NCBI RefSeq assembly: GCF_004379255.2
Contig: NC_056039.1
Coordinates: 27,355,883 to 27,419,882 of the forward strand
Length of the DNA: 64,000 bases
Direction: 5' to 3'
Source: Salvia splendens
Taxonomy: Eukaryota; Streptophyta; Magnoliopsida; Lamiales; Lamiaceae
Part shown: positions 1 through 10,656 of the stretch, in pieces
Layout: each line of letters begins with the position of its first letter
How positions within the stretch are numbered: position 1 is the stretch's first letter
Made by a program: the position numbers and the translations under genes
The notes under the pieces: model-generated
What the model saw: only the letters and a program-made list of their open reading frames with translations
What the model was told of the DNA's origin: nothing
Database searches by the model: none

Positions 1-566
1 TATAATATCACAAATTATAGAAATTAATTAATTAATACTAATAATTTATATAAAATAAATGAATGTTAATTGAGTTTTTAACTAAATAATAGCTGAAAGA
101 ATAATTAAACTTTAAACTAAATACTACAAATACTTAACCTTGAATAAATACTTAAATATAAATCTAAAATTCAAATATAATTAAACAAATCCTACTTTAA
201 ATTCTAAATTCGTGTATTGTAAACATAGTTAATTAGTACTAAAGTCTAAACATAACCAAATATCAATACAATTAACAATTAAATATCTTAATAATTTACT
301 AATTAAATACTATATAATTGAGGCCAAGCCCACGACTATCGTCTTCTTTATTGAAGAGAACCCGTCGCCTATCCATCTGCGCTTCTTGTTTCCGCTATTT
401 CCTCTTCATCCGGCCACATGTAGGTATGTTTCTTCCCCCAATAAATACATACATTTTGCAATTTTTCACAAATTATGCAGTAGCTACAGTGCTACCCCAG
501 CTACTGTTCAAAAAACGCATAAATGTGGGATTTGAGATGTGTTTTGACGTATGGTTGGAGTTGCCC
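1..566. other. AT-rich intergenic sequence, no gene seen
   Basis: No coding region could be supported. The first 310 bases are very AT-rich with short TTAATTAAT-type runs. 318-500 is less AT-rich but its open frame matches nothing I recognise and has no start context. A Harbinger element begins just after this stretch. Confidence 0.6.
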
Positions 567-982
567 TTAGAGCATCCACTACGCGTCCCGCGCGCGGCTC
601 GCGTTCCGTCCCGGAGGGACGGTTCCACCGCGGGACACGTTGCAACGTCCCCAGCCCGTCCCGTAGCCCGTATCCGTGAGACAAGCGACGCGCCGGCCCG
701 TCACGCGCCCCCGATGCATGCGTGACGCCCACTCCCTGGCCCGCGAGTGGGCGTCGTCACGGATGACGCAATAATTTATTTATTTTTTTTAAAAATGAAT
801 TTTAATAAAAAAAATTAATTTTCAAACGGTAATATTACCGTTAATTTTTTATTTTCCTTTTTTTAAAATTTTTTTACTCTATAAATAATCCTATTTCATA
901 CTCATTTCAAACACAAACACACATCTATTCCTCTCAAATCCTCTCTATCACTCCAATTTCCATCTTAAATCAACTCAAACAA

Positions 983-3747
983 ATGGATCCTTTTGAGCAA
1001 ATGCGTCAATTAATGGAACAATCACTTGAAGAAGATCGACGACGAGAGGCGGAGGAAGCCGCGCCACCCCCACGACGCTCCCGGAAGTACATCAATCGGA
1101 ACCAGGAGGAAGCCGCCGCACAGTTAGTACGCGACTACTTCTGCGATAACCCGATTTGGGGAGATACCTACTTCCGTCGCCGTTTCCGCATGAGTAAACC
1201 GCTATTTCTCCACATAGCGAATACTTTGGCGGCCCGGGAAGAGTTCTTCCGAGAAGAGTTCGACGCGGTCGGCCGTCCCAGCCACACGACGCTGCAGAAA
1301 TGTACTGCAGCCATCGGTCAGCTTATGACTGGACAAACGGCCGACATATTCAACGAATACCTCCACATCGGAGACACCACTGGGCGCATGTACTTGCTCA
1401 ACTTCTGCAGAGGCGTCCGGGCAGCCTTCAGTGACGAATTTCTCCGGAGGCCAAGCACGGACGATTGTCAGTTCCTCCTCAACCTGCACGAACAAGTGCA
1501 CGGATTCCCCGGGATGCTTGGCAGTGTCGATTGCATGCACTGACAATGGAAGAATTTCCCGGTGGCTTGGAGGGGGTCCTACACGAGCGGCCACAAAGGC
1601 ACCCACCCAACCGTTGTACTCGAGGCCGTTGCCGACTACAGGCTTTGGATCTGGCATGCGTACTTCGGGGTCCTTGGCTCGAACAACGACGTAAACGTGT
1701 TCCACCAGTCCGACCTCTTTACCGAAGTTTTGGATGGTAAAGTGAAAGAGCAGATTTGCGTAGGTGTCGTTCAAACAAGGATGTATCCTACTGATCAGGA
1801 TGAAACAATCCCCTGCTAAGCCTAAAACCTGGTATCAATAATTCCTCAACCCTCTTCTACTGGGTAGTATAGTGAAGGTAGGGGTCGAATCCCACAAAGA
1901 TGGTGACGGTTGGAGTGATTGTGGTGATATTCTGGAAGGTTTGGTTAGTTACCACGCTTGGGGTTGAGACTTATCTAGGCTGGAATTTAAGGTGGTACTC
2001 TACTGACTAGGAGGCGGGAAAGGTGTTAGACAGGCTGCTGTGTACGTGGAAAGTGGGGAACATGGTTTTCAGGAAGTATATGAAAAGTACTAGTTTCCTA
2101 TAAAAGGTTAAACAGAATATCAGAGGAAAAAGAGGTAGTTAGGTGACTAGGCCTACAGGTCTGAAAAATAACAGCTGAAAAGTAAGGAAAAGTAAAGGAC
2201 AAAAGCAAAAGTAACTAAAAAGTAAAAGTGGTCCCAAACTTGGATGTGGATGTTATCTTCTTCGACATGAATAAACTCAGATCAACAATCTCAGATTTCA
2301 TGGACGAGAAACACAGATTAACAAACTTCACAGCTCAGATCTACAATTAAAACTTCGAATCAAAAGATTGAACAATGAAACTGCAATTATGCTTACTGGT
2401 CAACATGCAAGGTGGCAGAATAATGTAAACTCGGATTTCACACTAAGACACTTCTGGAAAATTAATCTAAACAGCCACTGAACTAACAAATCACAGATCG
2501 AACAACTCCAAATGAAATCATGCTTCCAACACTTAGAAATTACTGAAACAACTAGATCTAAGCTACCTAGGCAGAATGAAACAGAGTTGAACAGAAAGAG
2601 ATGCATAAAAACAACTTCATTGCATAAAACGTTTGGATCTTCAATCAAAGTACTTCTAAGCAGCGAAATTCAAAAGTAACAAGATCCAGCGCAAAGGAAA
2701 ACAAGCAATTTAAACTACGAAAGCGAAATAAAAAGTGTTTTGCCACGCCTGGCGATGGAACTTTCTAACTACGATCTTGCTGACTGGATGAAGAACGTCT
2801 GGAACTCCGGAGGCTTCTGGAACTCAGGTGATCATGGTTGTGGCGAGGAATGAGGCTCTGGACTGGGCTGAAGGACTGAACTACCGAGAGAATTCTACCT
2901 AAGAATGGATGATGATGAATGAGTCATCGTCTCTCTCTCCAAGTGGCTTCCTTTTATAGGGAGGCTTACCCTTGATTTTAGGGTAAAACCTCGTGGCGAG
3001 ATGACTTCTTTGCCCTTAATTGTGGTTGATCAGTTCCAGCTATCCTTCTTCTCCATCTCGAGCCATTTTTGCATGTATACTGGTCAGTACGTAATCATTC
3101 TGACGTCATTTTCACCTGAAGTATCTGAAGCTTTGCCTACTGGCTAGAACACTCAACCTGCGCACTTTGAGCAACTGTTTTGCAAATATAATCAATTATG
3201 CACATCATACTAACTAGTAACCAAGACCTAGAATACGACTTATCATAAAGCGTCGGCCATCAACTTCGTCGCCAACAACCGGCTGTATAAAATGGGGTAC
3301 TATCTCGCCGACGGCATCTACCCGAAGTGGCCGACCTTCGTGAAGACGTGCAGCAGGCCTGCGAACCCAAAGCAGACTTTTTTTGCGCAGAAGCAGGAGG
3401 CTGCGCGCAAGGATGTGGAGAGGGCGTTCGGGGTTCTCCAAGCGCGCTTTAACATCATCAAAGCCCCGGCTCGTTCGTGGTTCATGGAGAGCATGGTCGA
3501 CATCATGTATACGTGCATAATCTTGCACAACATGATTGTCCGAGACGAAAGACCCGATGCGGGAAATTGATTCGACCCCGAATCCCCCGGAAGCTCAACC
3601 GCAAGTAGTCCGCCGCGAAGTGGAGCGCATCCGTCTATACAAGAACGGTTGGCTATTCGGGCAAGGACACGCGACTCTAGCGCCCACACCCAACTCCAAG
3701 AGGATCTAATTGAGCACATTTGGGAAAACTTTGGCGGAGAAGATTAA
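983..3747 (+). pseudogene. HARBI1-like transposase (DDE_Tnp_4 type), disrupted
   Basis: Encodes the DDE nuclease of a PIF/Harbinger transposon, which cuts and joins element ends in the nucleus, normally with a Myb-like partner that is not seen here. The frame opens at ATG 983 after a TATA-like 'ctctataaat' at about 877. It shows the family order: an acidic/arginine-rich N-terminus, YFRRRFRMSK, GSVDCMH (first Asp), ADYRLWIWHAYFG with SNNDVNV (second Asp), then after the insertion GYYLADGIYP and ERAFGVLQARF (catalytic Glu region). Lesions: TGA at 1541-1543 where the close copy at 52390 has Trp, another TGA near 3568 also replacing Trp, and a 1.5-kb LTR insertion at 1743-3245. The frame ends at TAA 3745-3747. 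No functional protein is expected. Confidence 0.9.
1743..3245. mobile_element. Solo LTR inserted in the Harbinger transposase
   Basis: Begins TGAAAGAGCAG and ends GACTTATCA, the TG...CA termini of an LTR. It is bounded by the 5-bp duplication TAAAG (1738-1742 and 3246-3250). Removing it rejoins the transposase frame in register with the copy at 52390. No gag or pol frame and no internal LTR pair is visible in its 1503 bp, so a solo LTR from LTR-LTR recombination is the simplest reading. Confidence 0.8.
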
Positions 3748-4038
3748 ATTATGTCATTTTTATTTTTTAGAATTTTAATTATGTCTTTTTTTTTTTTTTA
3801 AGTTTAAGTTGTAATGTTGTTTTAATTTTAATGAATTGTGTTTGTTTAAATTGAATTGGGTTGGAAAAAAAAATAAAAAATGAAATTGAATGAATAGTAA
3901 TTAAGGGACGGAATAAGGGACGGAGCGTTGCAGGTTTCGTCCATTAGTTAAGTGATGGAGGAAAAAAGGACAGTGGGGCCCTCAAAAGTCAAATAGTAGT
4001 TAAGGGATGGTATAGAGACAACGTAGTGGATGGTCTTA

Positions 4039-6575
4039 TTCTTGCATTGAAAAGCTATGCGTTAGATTTAATCTCCTCGAGGCCTAAAATTAGGGTTCCT
4101 ATCCTATTTCTTTTTCAAATAAATCGAAAACTGAAGATTGCATCTTTAATAAGTGAAGTCAGAGGTATAGTATAATCCACATACTTTCGACAATCTGATT
4201 GATGTCAACCTAGTTGTTTCCTTGTTCTGCGCCCTTAGGTATGGTAGATTTATGGATTTCTTGTTTGTTGCAATTATTGAAGTTATTTGTGTTGGTTGGC
4301 AGAGGTGTCTGCAGTAACATTAAAAAAATGTTATTGCAATTTTTAATTTCATAAAATTCATAAAAATCAAAGCTCGATTTACTCGTTTTCTCTATAATTT
4401 CAAATAAATTAATAAAACAACAAATTAAGCTTTGATTTTTATGAATTTTGTGAAATTAAAAATTGCAATAACATTTTTTAATGTATTAGAATCAAACTAA
4501 ATATATAAATCGAAACAAACAACTCTAAACGTGCGTCAAACGTGAGTGGTGCTCATATAAGAAGCTCACATAAAGTATGTAGCACATCATTCCTCGTGGT
4601 CTGATATGGCTTAACGATAGACCAATTAGCCATTTATGTATGTGAAAATTAAATGAAGCCAGCTAGCATATGGTTATTAATACTCACTATTCAATTACTC
4701 AAGATTCTTTCACATTATAGACCTTCGTAGATTTTGCAGATGATAGGCGTTTGTACAAATTTATTCATCGATTTACTTTTTTAAGGCACACACCATTTAT
4801 CAATGAGGTTGATCAATGAGATCACTAATTGGTAACCTGTCAAAACATTGTATAAAACTAATTGTATAATTAATTTAGGCGGATTTAGGTAATGGACAGT
4901 TGTGGAAAAATCATGTATAGAGCCATTAGCTCACTCAAAAGGGGAACAATCAACAAATTTTGAATATTACTTGGCAATTAGTTTAGAAATTTTGATTTGT
5001 AATGTAAGTTTTTTTAAAGATAATTGTGTGTGGCGTTAAAAAAAGTAGAACATGTGATTTGTGAAATTACGTTAGGATCAATTTAATTAGGCTGTTTCAA
5101 TTTTCTTCCTTCTCCTAAGTTGAGTGCCGAAAATTAATTGGTTCTTTAAACGGAATATATAATATTGTCCAAACAATAATTAAAAAACTAATTAATATGG
5201 TTAATAAGCCAGCAAATAATCACTAAATTATTGGAGGAAGTCTACATCAACTTCTTTGTTGAGAGTGTAAATTGCATTCCATTAGTAGGTTTTGGATTCT
5301 CGTCCACTAAAATATATCTCGTGATTTACTTTATTTATGAGGATCCATGGAATAGTGGAGACCCTATAATTGTATTACTCCTAATATATAAGGAATTTTG
5401 TGCAACTTGATGTTTGTATCAGTAGGCATTAATTTAGAAATTAATTTCGGCGCAATGACTTACTCATTACTTTTTTATGTGTAAATGATTTACTCTCTAC
5501 CATGATTATGAATAGCGGTGTCACGAGTTTGTATTGGGGCAGGGTTGTCCGTTAGCTAGGGTTTTAGTTTTGTTCTTTATTAGTAATTGTTAATTTATTT
5601 TCATTAAAATGTCCTACCGTCTAATATTACAAAATATAAAGCAAATAGGACCATAATTGTATTGATAATATGTCATTTCAAAGAATAGAGTAATACTAAG
5701 CGGTCTCTCAATTTTTGGTGAATTTTTTTTTCTCTTTCCAATTTTTAAGGTTAATTGATGATAAATACATGAATTTATAATATTTTCTTATTTAATTTCA
5801 AACTATTTAAAAAAAATAAATATTCGAATCTTGGGTTTTCTAATATTTCCAAATAACAAATTAAAATGAACGTAGCAAATTAAAATTTATATGGCAATCA
5901 AATTAAAACAACAACATCATTTTAATTAAATTCATTTTAAAAGTAAAAAAATAATATCCATATCATCATTCTCAATTTATCTATCTCTAGTTATAATTTA
6001 CCCAAACTTATGTCATGAATAATGTTATTGATAAATCCATTATTTTTCATTTACAACATTTAAATAAAATTTCATCGCCCGACAATGTTGACGAAGTTAG
6101 TACACTTTGCAGATCACTCACTCATGCTCTAATAATAGTAAGTTTCGGAGTAATAATTATACTGATTCCTCAATACTCCTTTTCTATTTAGGGTCTGACT
6201 TAATACTCAGAACAGTTGCATTACGCAATCCAATATAGATCCTAAGTTAGATACTGTATTTATTATTCCGCAGTCAAATTTTTGTTAAGGGCAAATCAAG
6301 AAGAGAAAAATAAAGTTTTGAAAAAGTAGAATTGGGTTAGAATATAAACAAAAAAAAATATACTCCCTTGTCCATGATTTAAATACATATTTCAACAGTT
6401 TCAATAAATTGTTTAATTTTATAAAAAAAATTGGAGTAAGAAGGCAGACTTATGTACATGCAATCACGATTAAGGTGGCTGTCTAAAACCAAACTTTGGA
6501 GGAGTTAAACATGGTGTCACACTTAGATTAAGATAACAAAGTGCTACTGCTGATTACGAGTAGTATAAGTAATTA
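4039..6575. other. Intergenic, AT-rich, no gene seen
   Basis: The long stretch between the Harbinger element and the 3' end of the first P450 gene. No reading frame with recognisable protein similarity was found. The only clear structure is the inverted repeat at 4317-4484. Because the P450 is on the minus strand, bases just below 6576 should hold its 3' UTR and polyadenylation signals. Confidence 0.6.
4317..4484. repeat. Foldback (long inverted repeat) MITE-like sequence
   Basis: Two arms of about 57 bp face each other with few mismatches: 4317-4373, containing ATGTTATTGCAATTTTTAAT, and 4428-4484 as its reverse complement. They surround a loop of roughly 55 bp. No convincing target duplication was found. 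The transcript would fold into a long hairpin. Confidence 0.7.
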
Positions 6576-8081
6576 CTATGAATTTCTTTTAGACAAGGTC
6601 ACCTTGAGTCCGTGCTTGGCTTGAAGTATGATGGAGTCGCGAGGAACAACTGGATGTCCCTCAACTAGTTCAACATGGTAATGGTAAATAATAGCCGCCG
6701 CCACCATCTTCATCTGTACGAACGCCATCTCCTTCCCCAGGCACGTCCTTGGCCCCGCGTTGAACGCCGGAAACTTGTAAGACGCCTCGTGCCTCACCCC
6801 TCCTTTCCTCGTGATCCACCTCTCCGGCTTGAATTCCAAGCAGTCCTGCCCCCAAACACTCTCCATTCTCCCCACCGAATAAAACGATATGATGAGCTTC
6901 CCGTTGCGCGGGAGGTAATGCCCGCTCGGTAGAACGTCAGGCGACACGGGCGCCTTGTGCTCCAGCGCCACCGGCGGAAACAGCCTCAGCGACTCGCAGA
7001 GCGCTCCGTGCAGGTACACCAGCTTCTGCGAGTCCTGCGTGGTGAAACACTTCTTACCAAACTCGTCCTCTATTTCTTCTAGAATCTTCCTCTCGGAAAC
7101 CGGATTCTGCGCGATGAGCCAGAACAGCCACGTGAGGCACGTGCTCGTCGTGTCCCTCCCTGCGAACATCAGGTTCAGCGAGGTGTCCTTCAGGAAGTCC
7201 CTCAGCCCATCCGTGGACCCCATCTCCTCCTCTCTGTAAACACGCTCGAACGCTCTCAGCATAGACGCGCCGCCGCCGCCGCTGTTCAAGTGCGGGTAGA
7301 TGAACTCAGTAAAAGCTCTGGAACATTTCAAAAGCTTCCTTTCGGAGCCGACGTTCAGCAGTCTCAGAAGCTTCCACACGCCCCGCGGGGTGACGTGGCG
7401 GTGCAGCAGCGGCTCCGCCACGTCACTGAAGGCCTTCTCGCAGGGGAGGTAAGGCATGTCGACGCGCAAGCTGCAGGGATCGTGATCCAGCACAAGCTTG
7501 CAAATGTTATCGAAAGTGAATCGCTGGAAAACATCCTGCAAATCCAAATCCAACCCCATTCCACCGCAGAAGTGATCAAGAACAGGGAAAAGGCCGGTCT
7601 CCACCTTGCCCCAGACGGTGCTCTCGAGGCGGGCGTTGAAGCCGGCGTGCGTGAGCAGGGCCAGCGTGGTTTTGCGGTGAATCTCCCAGAGCTCGAAGTC
7701 GGCGCTGAAGATGCCGTCGCCGAGGATGTCGAAGATGATGCGGAACTCGGGGCCCTTTGGATAATTGGAGAAGTTTCTACTCAAAACGTGGTGGATGTTG
7801 GCGGGGTCGGAGGTGAAGAGCATGTCGATGTTGCACAGCGAAGGCCCCTTAAACAAGTAGGTGCCGCCGCAGTCGTTAAGGATCTGAGTGAGGTAGTCGT
7901 GGGCGCGGTGGAGGTTGAGGATGATGGCGGGGAGCATGCCGAGGACCGGCCAGTTGGTCGGCTCACACGGTTTCTTCCCTCGCCTGTCGGCTAGGCGGAA
8001 GAGGTAGACGAGGAGGAGGAGGAAGAGGAAGAGGAAGAGGAAGAGGAAGTATTGGTGATTGTAGTAATCATGAATGTCCAT
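6576..8081 (-). CDS. CYP96A: Cytochrome P450, CYP96A-like (CYP86 clan)
   Basis: An ER-membrane haem monooxygenase. CYP96A enzymes such as Arabidopsis MAH1 (CYP96A15) hydroxylate long aliphatic chains in cuticular wax synthesis; the substrate here is unknown. One uninterrupted 501-aa frame, normal length and intronless as usual for the family. N-terminal anchor at residues 12-30, almost only F and L, then TNWPVLGMLP (hinge). I-helix oxygen-binding motif AGRDTT (about 307-312), ExxR as ESLR (363-366), FKPERW (417-422) and haem loop FNAGPRTCLG with Cys about 447. I chose ATG 8081 because it sits just before the anchor. In-frame ATGs at 8120 and upstream exist, but a TATA-like box at 8153-8160 makes the longest version unlikely. 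It is in the same orientation as the other two CYP96A copies. All key residues are present, so it is probably functional. Confidence 0.93.
   Translation of the reverse strand: MDIHDYYNHQYFLFLFLFLFLLLLVYLFRLADRRGKKPCEPTNWPVLGMLPAIILNLHRAHDYLTQILNDCGGTYLFKGPSLCNIDMLFTSDPANIHHVLSRNFSNYPKGPEFRIIFDILGDGIFSADFELWEIHRKTTLALLTHAGFNARLESTVWGKVETGLFPVLDHFCGGMGLDLDLQDVFQRFTFDNICKLVLDHDPCSLRVDMPYLPCEKAFSDVAEPLLHRHVTPRGVWKLLRLLNVGSERKLLKCSRAFTEFIYPHLNSGGGGASMLRAFERVYREEEMGSTDGLRDFLKDTSLNLMFAGRDTTSTCLTWLFWLIAQNPVSERKILEEIEDEFGKKCFTTQDSQKLVYLHGALCESLRLFPPVALEHKAPVSPDVLPSGHYLPRNGKLIISFYSVGRMESVWGQDCLEFKPERWITRKGGVRHEASYKFPAFNAGPRTCLGKEMAFVQMKMVAAAIIYHYHVELVEGHPVVPRDSIILQAKHGLKVTLSKRNS
8010..8049. repeat. GAGGAA microsatellite coding for the P450 membrane anchor
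   Basis: A run of AGG/GAAGAG units on the plus strand lies inside the CYP96A gene. Read on the minus strand it encodes the alternating Phe-Leu residues of the N-terminal anchor. Length changes in units of 6 bp would keep the frame and vary the anchor length. Confidence 0.8.
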
Positions 8082-8152
8082 CTTAATATGGTAAATGTTG
8101 TGAGTAGCTTTTTGTGACATGTGTGTGTTGAAATGGTTTCGCTGCTGCGACG

Positions 8153-8160
8153 GATATATA
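8153..8160 (-). promoter_or_regulatory. Candidate TATA box of the CYP96A gene at 6576-8081
   Basis: The minus strand reads TATATATC here, about 75 bp upstream of ATG 8081. A start site about 30 bp downstream would give a short 5' UTR. Position and composition support it; there is no transcript evidence. Confidence 0.45.
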
Positions 8161-8213
8161 CTCGATAAGGTGAACAAGAGTTGAGGCATATCGCTATCTG
8201 CGTGCTGCAACAT

Positions 8214-8872
8214 TGGCTAACGTGTAGTAACGATTTTAGATTGACGAAAAAAATTGATGATTGCTTTCCTTAATAATGGAACACTAGTAGTATAATTTTA
8301 ATTAGACACGAGTACAATAGAATAATTATTGAAAATAAATAAATAAAAGAGTGAACTACAAATTGGTACCTACGTTTGTTCGAATCCATTCGAACGTGTC
8401 CCTCGTATCTATGTTTAGAAAATATCCTCACAAGCATCTATGTATGTGTATTATTCTTTTCATATTTTTTTTTTCACTATTTCGAATCTTTTATGCCTTT
8501 TTATCTTTTCTTTTCACCATTATGCACTCGAGATTAGTTTTTGTACGTATTTGTATCATCACGCAATTTTGTTAGATAGAAAGAGAGATAGAGATGGAGG
8601 TAGGATAGTAATCGTCTACTCCATCCACCATGAGCTAACCGCTTTCACCATTGTCGGAATTTCAGCCGTTGCAGTTTCTCTCAACGTACACATTTTCTCC
8701 TTTATTGCATTCCAAACCTTACGAAATTGAGGTAAGAACCCCACTTTATTCTTTACTTTAAATGTAGCCTAGATTGAAGAAGTTGTCACCTCATATGTAG
8801 TGTATATTCTGCCGAACCACCCTATTTTGATTGTTAAATTGACTTCTAATAGGTAAACTAGCATTCATTATA
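8214..8872. other. Upstream region of the first CYP96A gene, nothing further recognised
   Basis: AT-rich promoter-proximal sequence with a pyrimidine-rich stretch at 8450-8520. No gene, RNA gene or bounded transposon was recognised between the P450 5' end and the mini-element at 8873. Confidence 0.5.
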
Positions 8873-9062
8873 CTCCCTCCATGCATCCAAAAAAAAGGTC
8901 CTATTTGTAGACGGGAGAATTTAGTAAAATAAGAGAGAAAGCAGGAAAAGTAAATAAAGTACTTAAGAGAGAATGAGGAGATAAAGTAAGAAAAAAAAGG
9001 AGATTATTTTTTGTGGACACCTAAAAATAACAAAATAAGACTATTTTTCATGAATAGAGAAA

Positions 9063-9063
<1 letters not shown>
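8873..9063. mobile_element. Stowaway-like MITE
   Basis: Starts CTCCCTCCATGCATCC after TA (8871-8872) and ends 'catgaatagagaaag' before TA. The interior has the usual 'agtaaaataagagagaaag' sequence of plant Stowaway elements. The right end has decayed and runs into the (TA)n tract. Confidence 0.7.

Positions 9064-9128
<65 letters not shown>
9064..9128. repeat. (TA)n microsatellite, about 32 units
   Basis: An uninterrupted TA dinucleotide run forming the left border of the nested array at 9129-19575. Related tracts lie at 11274-11291, 11612-11637, 15373-15396, 15682-15739, 19211-19285 and 19576-19589, always exactly at element borders. Confidence 0.95.
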
Positions 9129-9131
<3 letters not shown>

Positions 9132-9352
9132 TGATCTATGGCAAACACCTCTTAACCATATAACTAGAGAACAAATAATAGCCACAAGATCAAAAAAATC
9201 AAGGGCTAATATTAATTTTCGAATTTAATGAGATATTAGCTCCCTCAATCACAAATTTACTCCATAATAACAAGTCAGGGGTATTATTGTCATTGCAGAA
9301 AAAAATTAGATTATGTAAATTTTTACTTCATTTGAAGGTTAACTTCACGGAC

Positions 9353-9595
9353 ATGAAGCGAGTGGATCTGATCAAGGATATCACGGCGGAGTTCGAGCTG
9401 ATCGCGAACCGGCTGTCGGAGACGGAGGTGGCGACAGTGGCGTCGGTGGTGGAGCTGGAGCCGCAGCATCTGGCGGAGATCGCGAAGCGCGCGCAGAAGC
9501 TGACCGGGCCGAAGAATGTGAAGCTGAAGACGGTGATCGACAAGTCGCTGCTCGCCGGAATCATCATCCGCTATGGGAATTCCGGCTCGAAATTG
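9353..9595 (+). pseudogene. ATPD: Fragment of chloroplast ATP synthase delta subunit gene
   Basis: Translation from 9353 runs MKRVDLIKDI, ASVVELEPQHLAEIAK, QKLTGPKNVKLKTVID, then GIIIRYGNSGSKL. This is the conserved C-terminal domain of the stromal delta (OSCP-like) subunit, which ties F1 to the peripheral stalk of the thylakoid ATP synthase. The full protein is over 200 aa. Here only about 80 residues are homologous; the transit peptide and N-terminal helical domain are absent, and similarity stops after GNSGSKL, where the last ~20 residues should follow. Base composition is distinctly GC-richer than the surroundings. It is best read as a gene piece captured by element A or a truncated pseudogene, not a working gene. 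Confidence 0.8.
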
Positions 9596-9874
9596 AGTTT
9601 AATTACTCTTAGGTTGCTGAATGTTGTATGTGAATTCAAGAATTATTGAAGAATTCGAAGCTCTGTTCATCAAAGCTAGAATTTGCCCGAGCAAAGGCGG
9701 CGATCGGTTTCAGCTATAAATACGGCGAATTGAGCTACGGAAATTCTTGTAATAATAGTAATTGAAGTTCATCCTCTTCTAATTCGGCTAAATTTTCATT
9801 CTTAATTATTTATTTGATCAGAGAGAAATTTGTAAATGCTGATGCTAGAAGGTGTTTGATCAATCTGATTTTAC

Positions 9875-10656
9875 TTCACTCTTGTTTAGAAAACGCTTCA
9901 CTCTTGTTCACAAAACACATCACTCTTATTCTGATTTTACTTCACTCTTGTTCAGAAAACACTTCACTCTTGTTCACAAAACACATCACTCTTATTCTGA
10001 TTTTACTTCACTCTTGTTCACAAAACACATCACTCTTATTCTGATTTTACTTCACTCTTGTTCAGAAAACGCTTCACTCTTGTTCACAAAACACATCACT
10101 CTTATTCTGATTTTACCTCACTCTTGTTCACAAAACACATCACTCTTATTCTTATTTTACTTCACTCTTGTTCACAAAACACATCACTCTTATTCTGATT
10201 TACTTCACTCTTGTTCACAAAACGCTTCACTCTTGTTCACAAAACACATCACTCTTTTTCTGATTTTACTTCACTCTTGTTCACAAAACACATCACTCTT
10301 ATTCTGATTTTACTTCACTCTTGTTCACAAAACACATCACTCTTATTCTGATTTTACTTTACTCTTGTTCACAAAACACTTCACTCTTGTTCAGAAAACA
10401 CTCCACTCTTGTTCACAAAACACATCACTCTTATTCTGATTTTACTTCACTCTTGTTCACAAAACACATCACTCTTATTCTGATTTTACTTCACTCTTGT
10501 TCAGAAAACGCTTCACCCTTGTTCACAAAACACATCACTCTTATTCTGATTTTACTTCACTCTTGTTCACAAAACACATCACTCTTATTCTGATTTTACT
10601 TCACTCTTGTTCACAAAACGCTTCACTCTTGTTCACAAAACACACCACTCTTATTT
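9875..10656. repeat. Minisatellite with 22-bp subunits arranged in 44- and 66-bp units
   Basis: Tandem copies of a unit starting TTCACTCTTGTTCACAAAAC, alternating with a second 22-mer containing CATCACTCTTATTCTG. About 18 higher-order copies run without a break. Variants differ at single bases (tttaga, ttcaga, ttcaca). Open frames through it are by-products of the repeat. Confidence 0.95.

Larger units (their letters stand above)
570..4035 (+). mobile_element. PIF/Harbinger DNA transposon, copy 1, split by a solo LTR
   Basis: The ends are imperfect inverted repeats: left GAGCATCCACTACG at 570, and the right end at 4035 reads GACCATCCACTACG on the reverse strand. TTA flanks both sides (567-569 and 4036-4038), the 3-bp target duplication typical of PIF/Harbinger. 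The interior holds one HARBI1-like transposase frame on the plus strand and GC-rich subterminal sequence at 580-760. The right subterminal region has repeated 'taagggacgg' motifs (3900-4020). A 1.5-kb LTR-type insertion with its own TAAAG duplication sits inside. Relatives in this window are at 51899-53950 (close), 45583-47696 and 63374 onward. Confidence 0.9.

Noticed and set aside
1562..1819. Separate 85-codon gene after the first transposase stop
   Set aside because: It is the continuation of the Harbinger transposase frame past a TGA, running into the LTR insertion.
6675..7994. Plus-strand frames inside the P450 gene (up to 234 codons)
   Set aside because: Antisense shadows of the CYP96A frame, which has all family motifs on the minus strand.
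8081..8213. Longer P450 start at 8213 or 8120
   Set aside because: The extra N-terminus has no family similarity, and the TATA-like box at 8153-8160 lies inside the longest version; 8081 is preferred, though 8120 is not excluded.
9814..10593. Open frames of 76-151 codons rich in SLLF/TLVH
   Set aside because: They are translations of the minisatellite; the repeat unit happens to lack stops in several frames.
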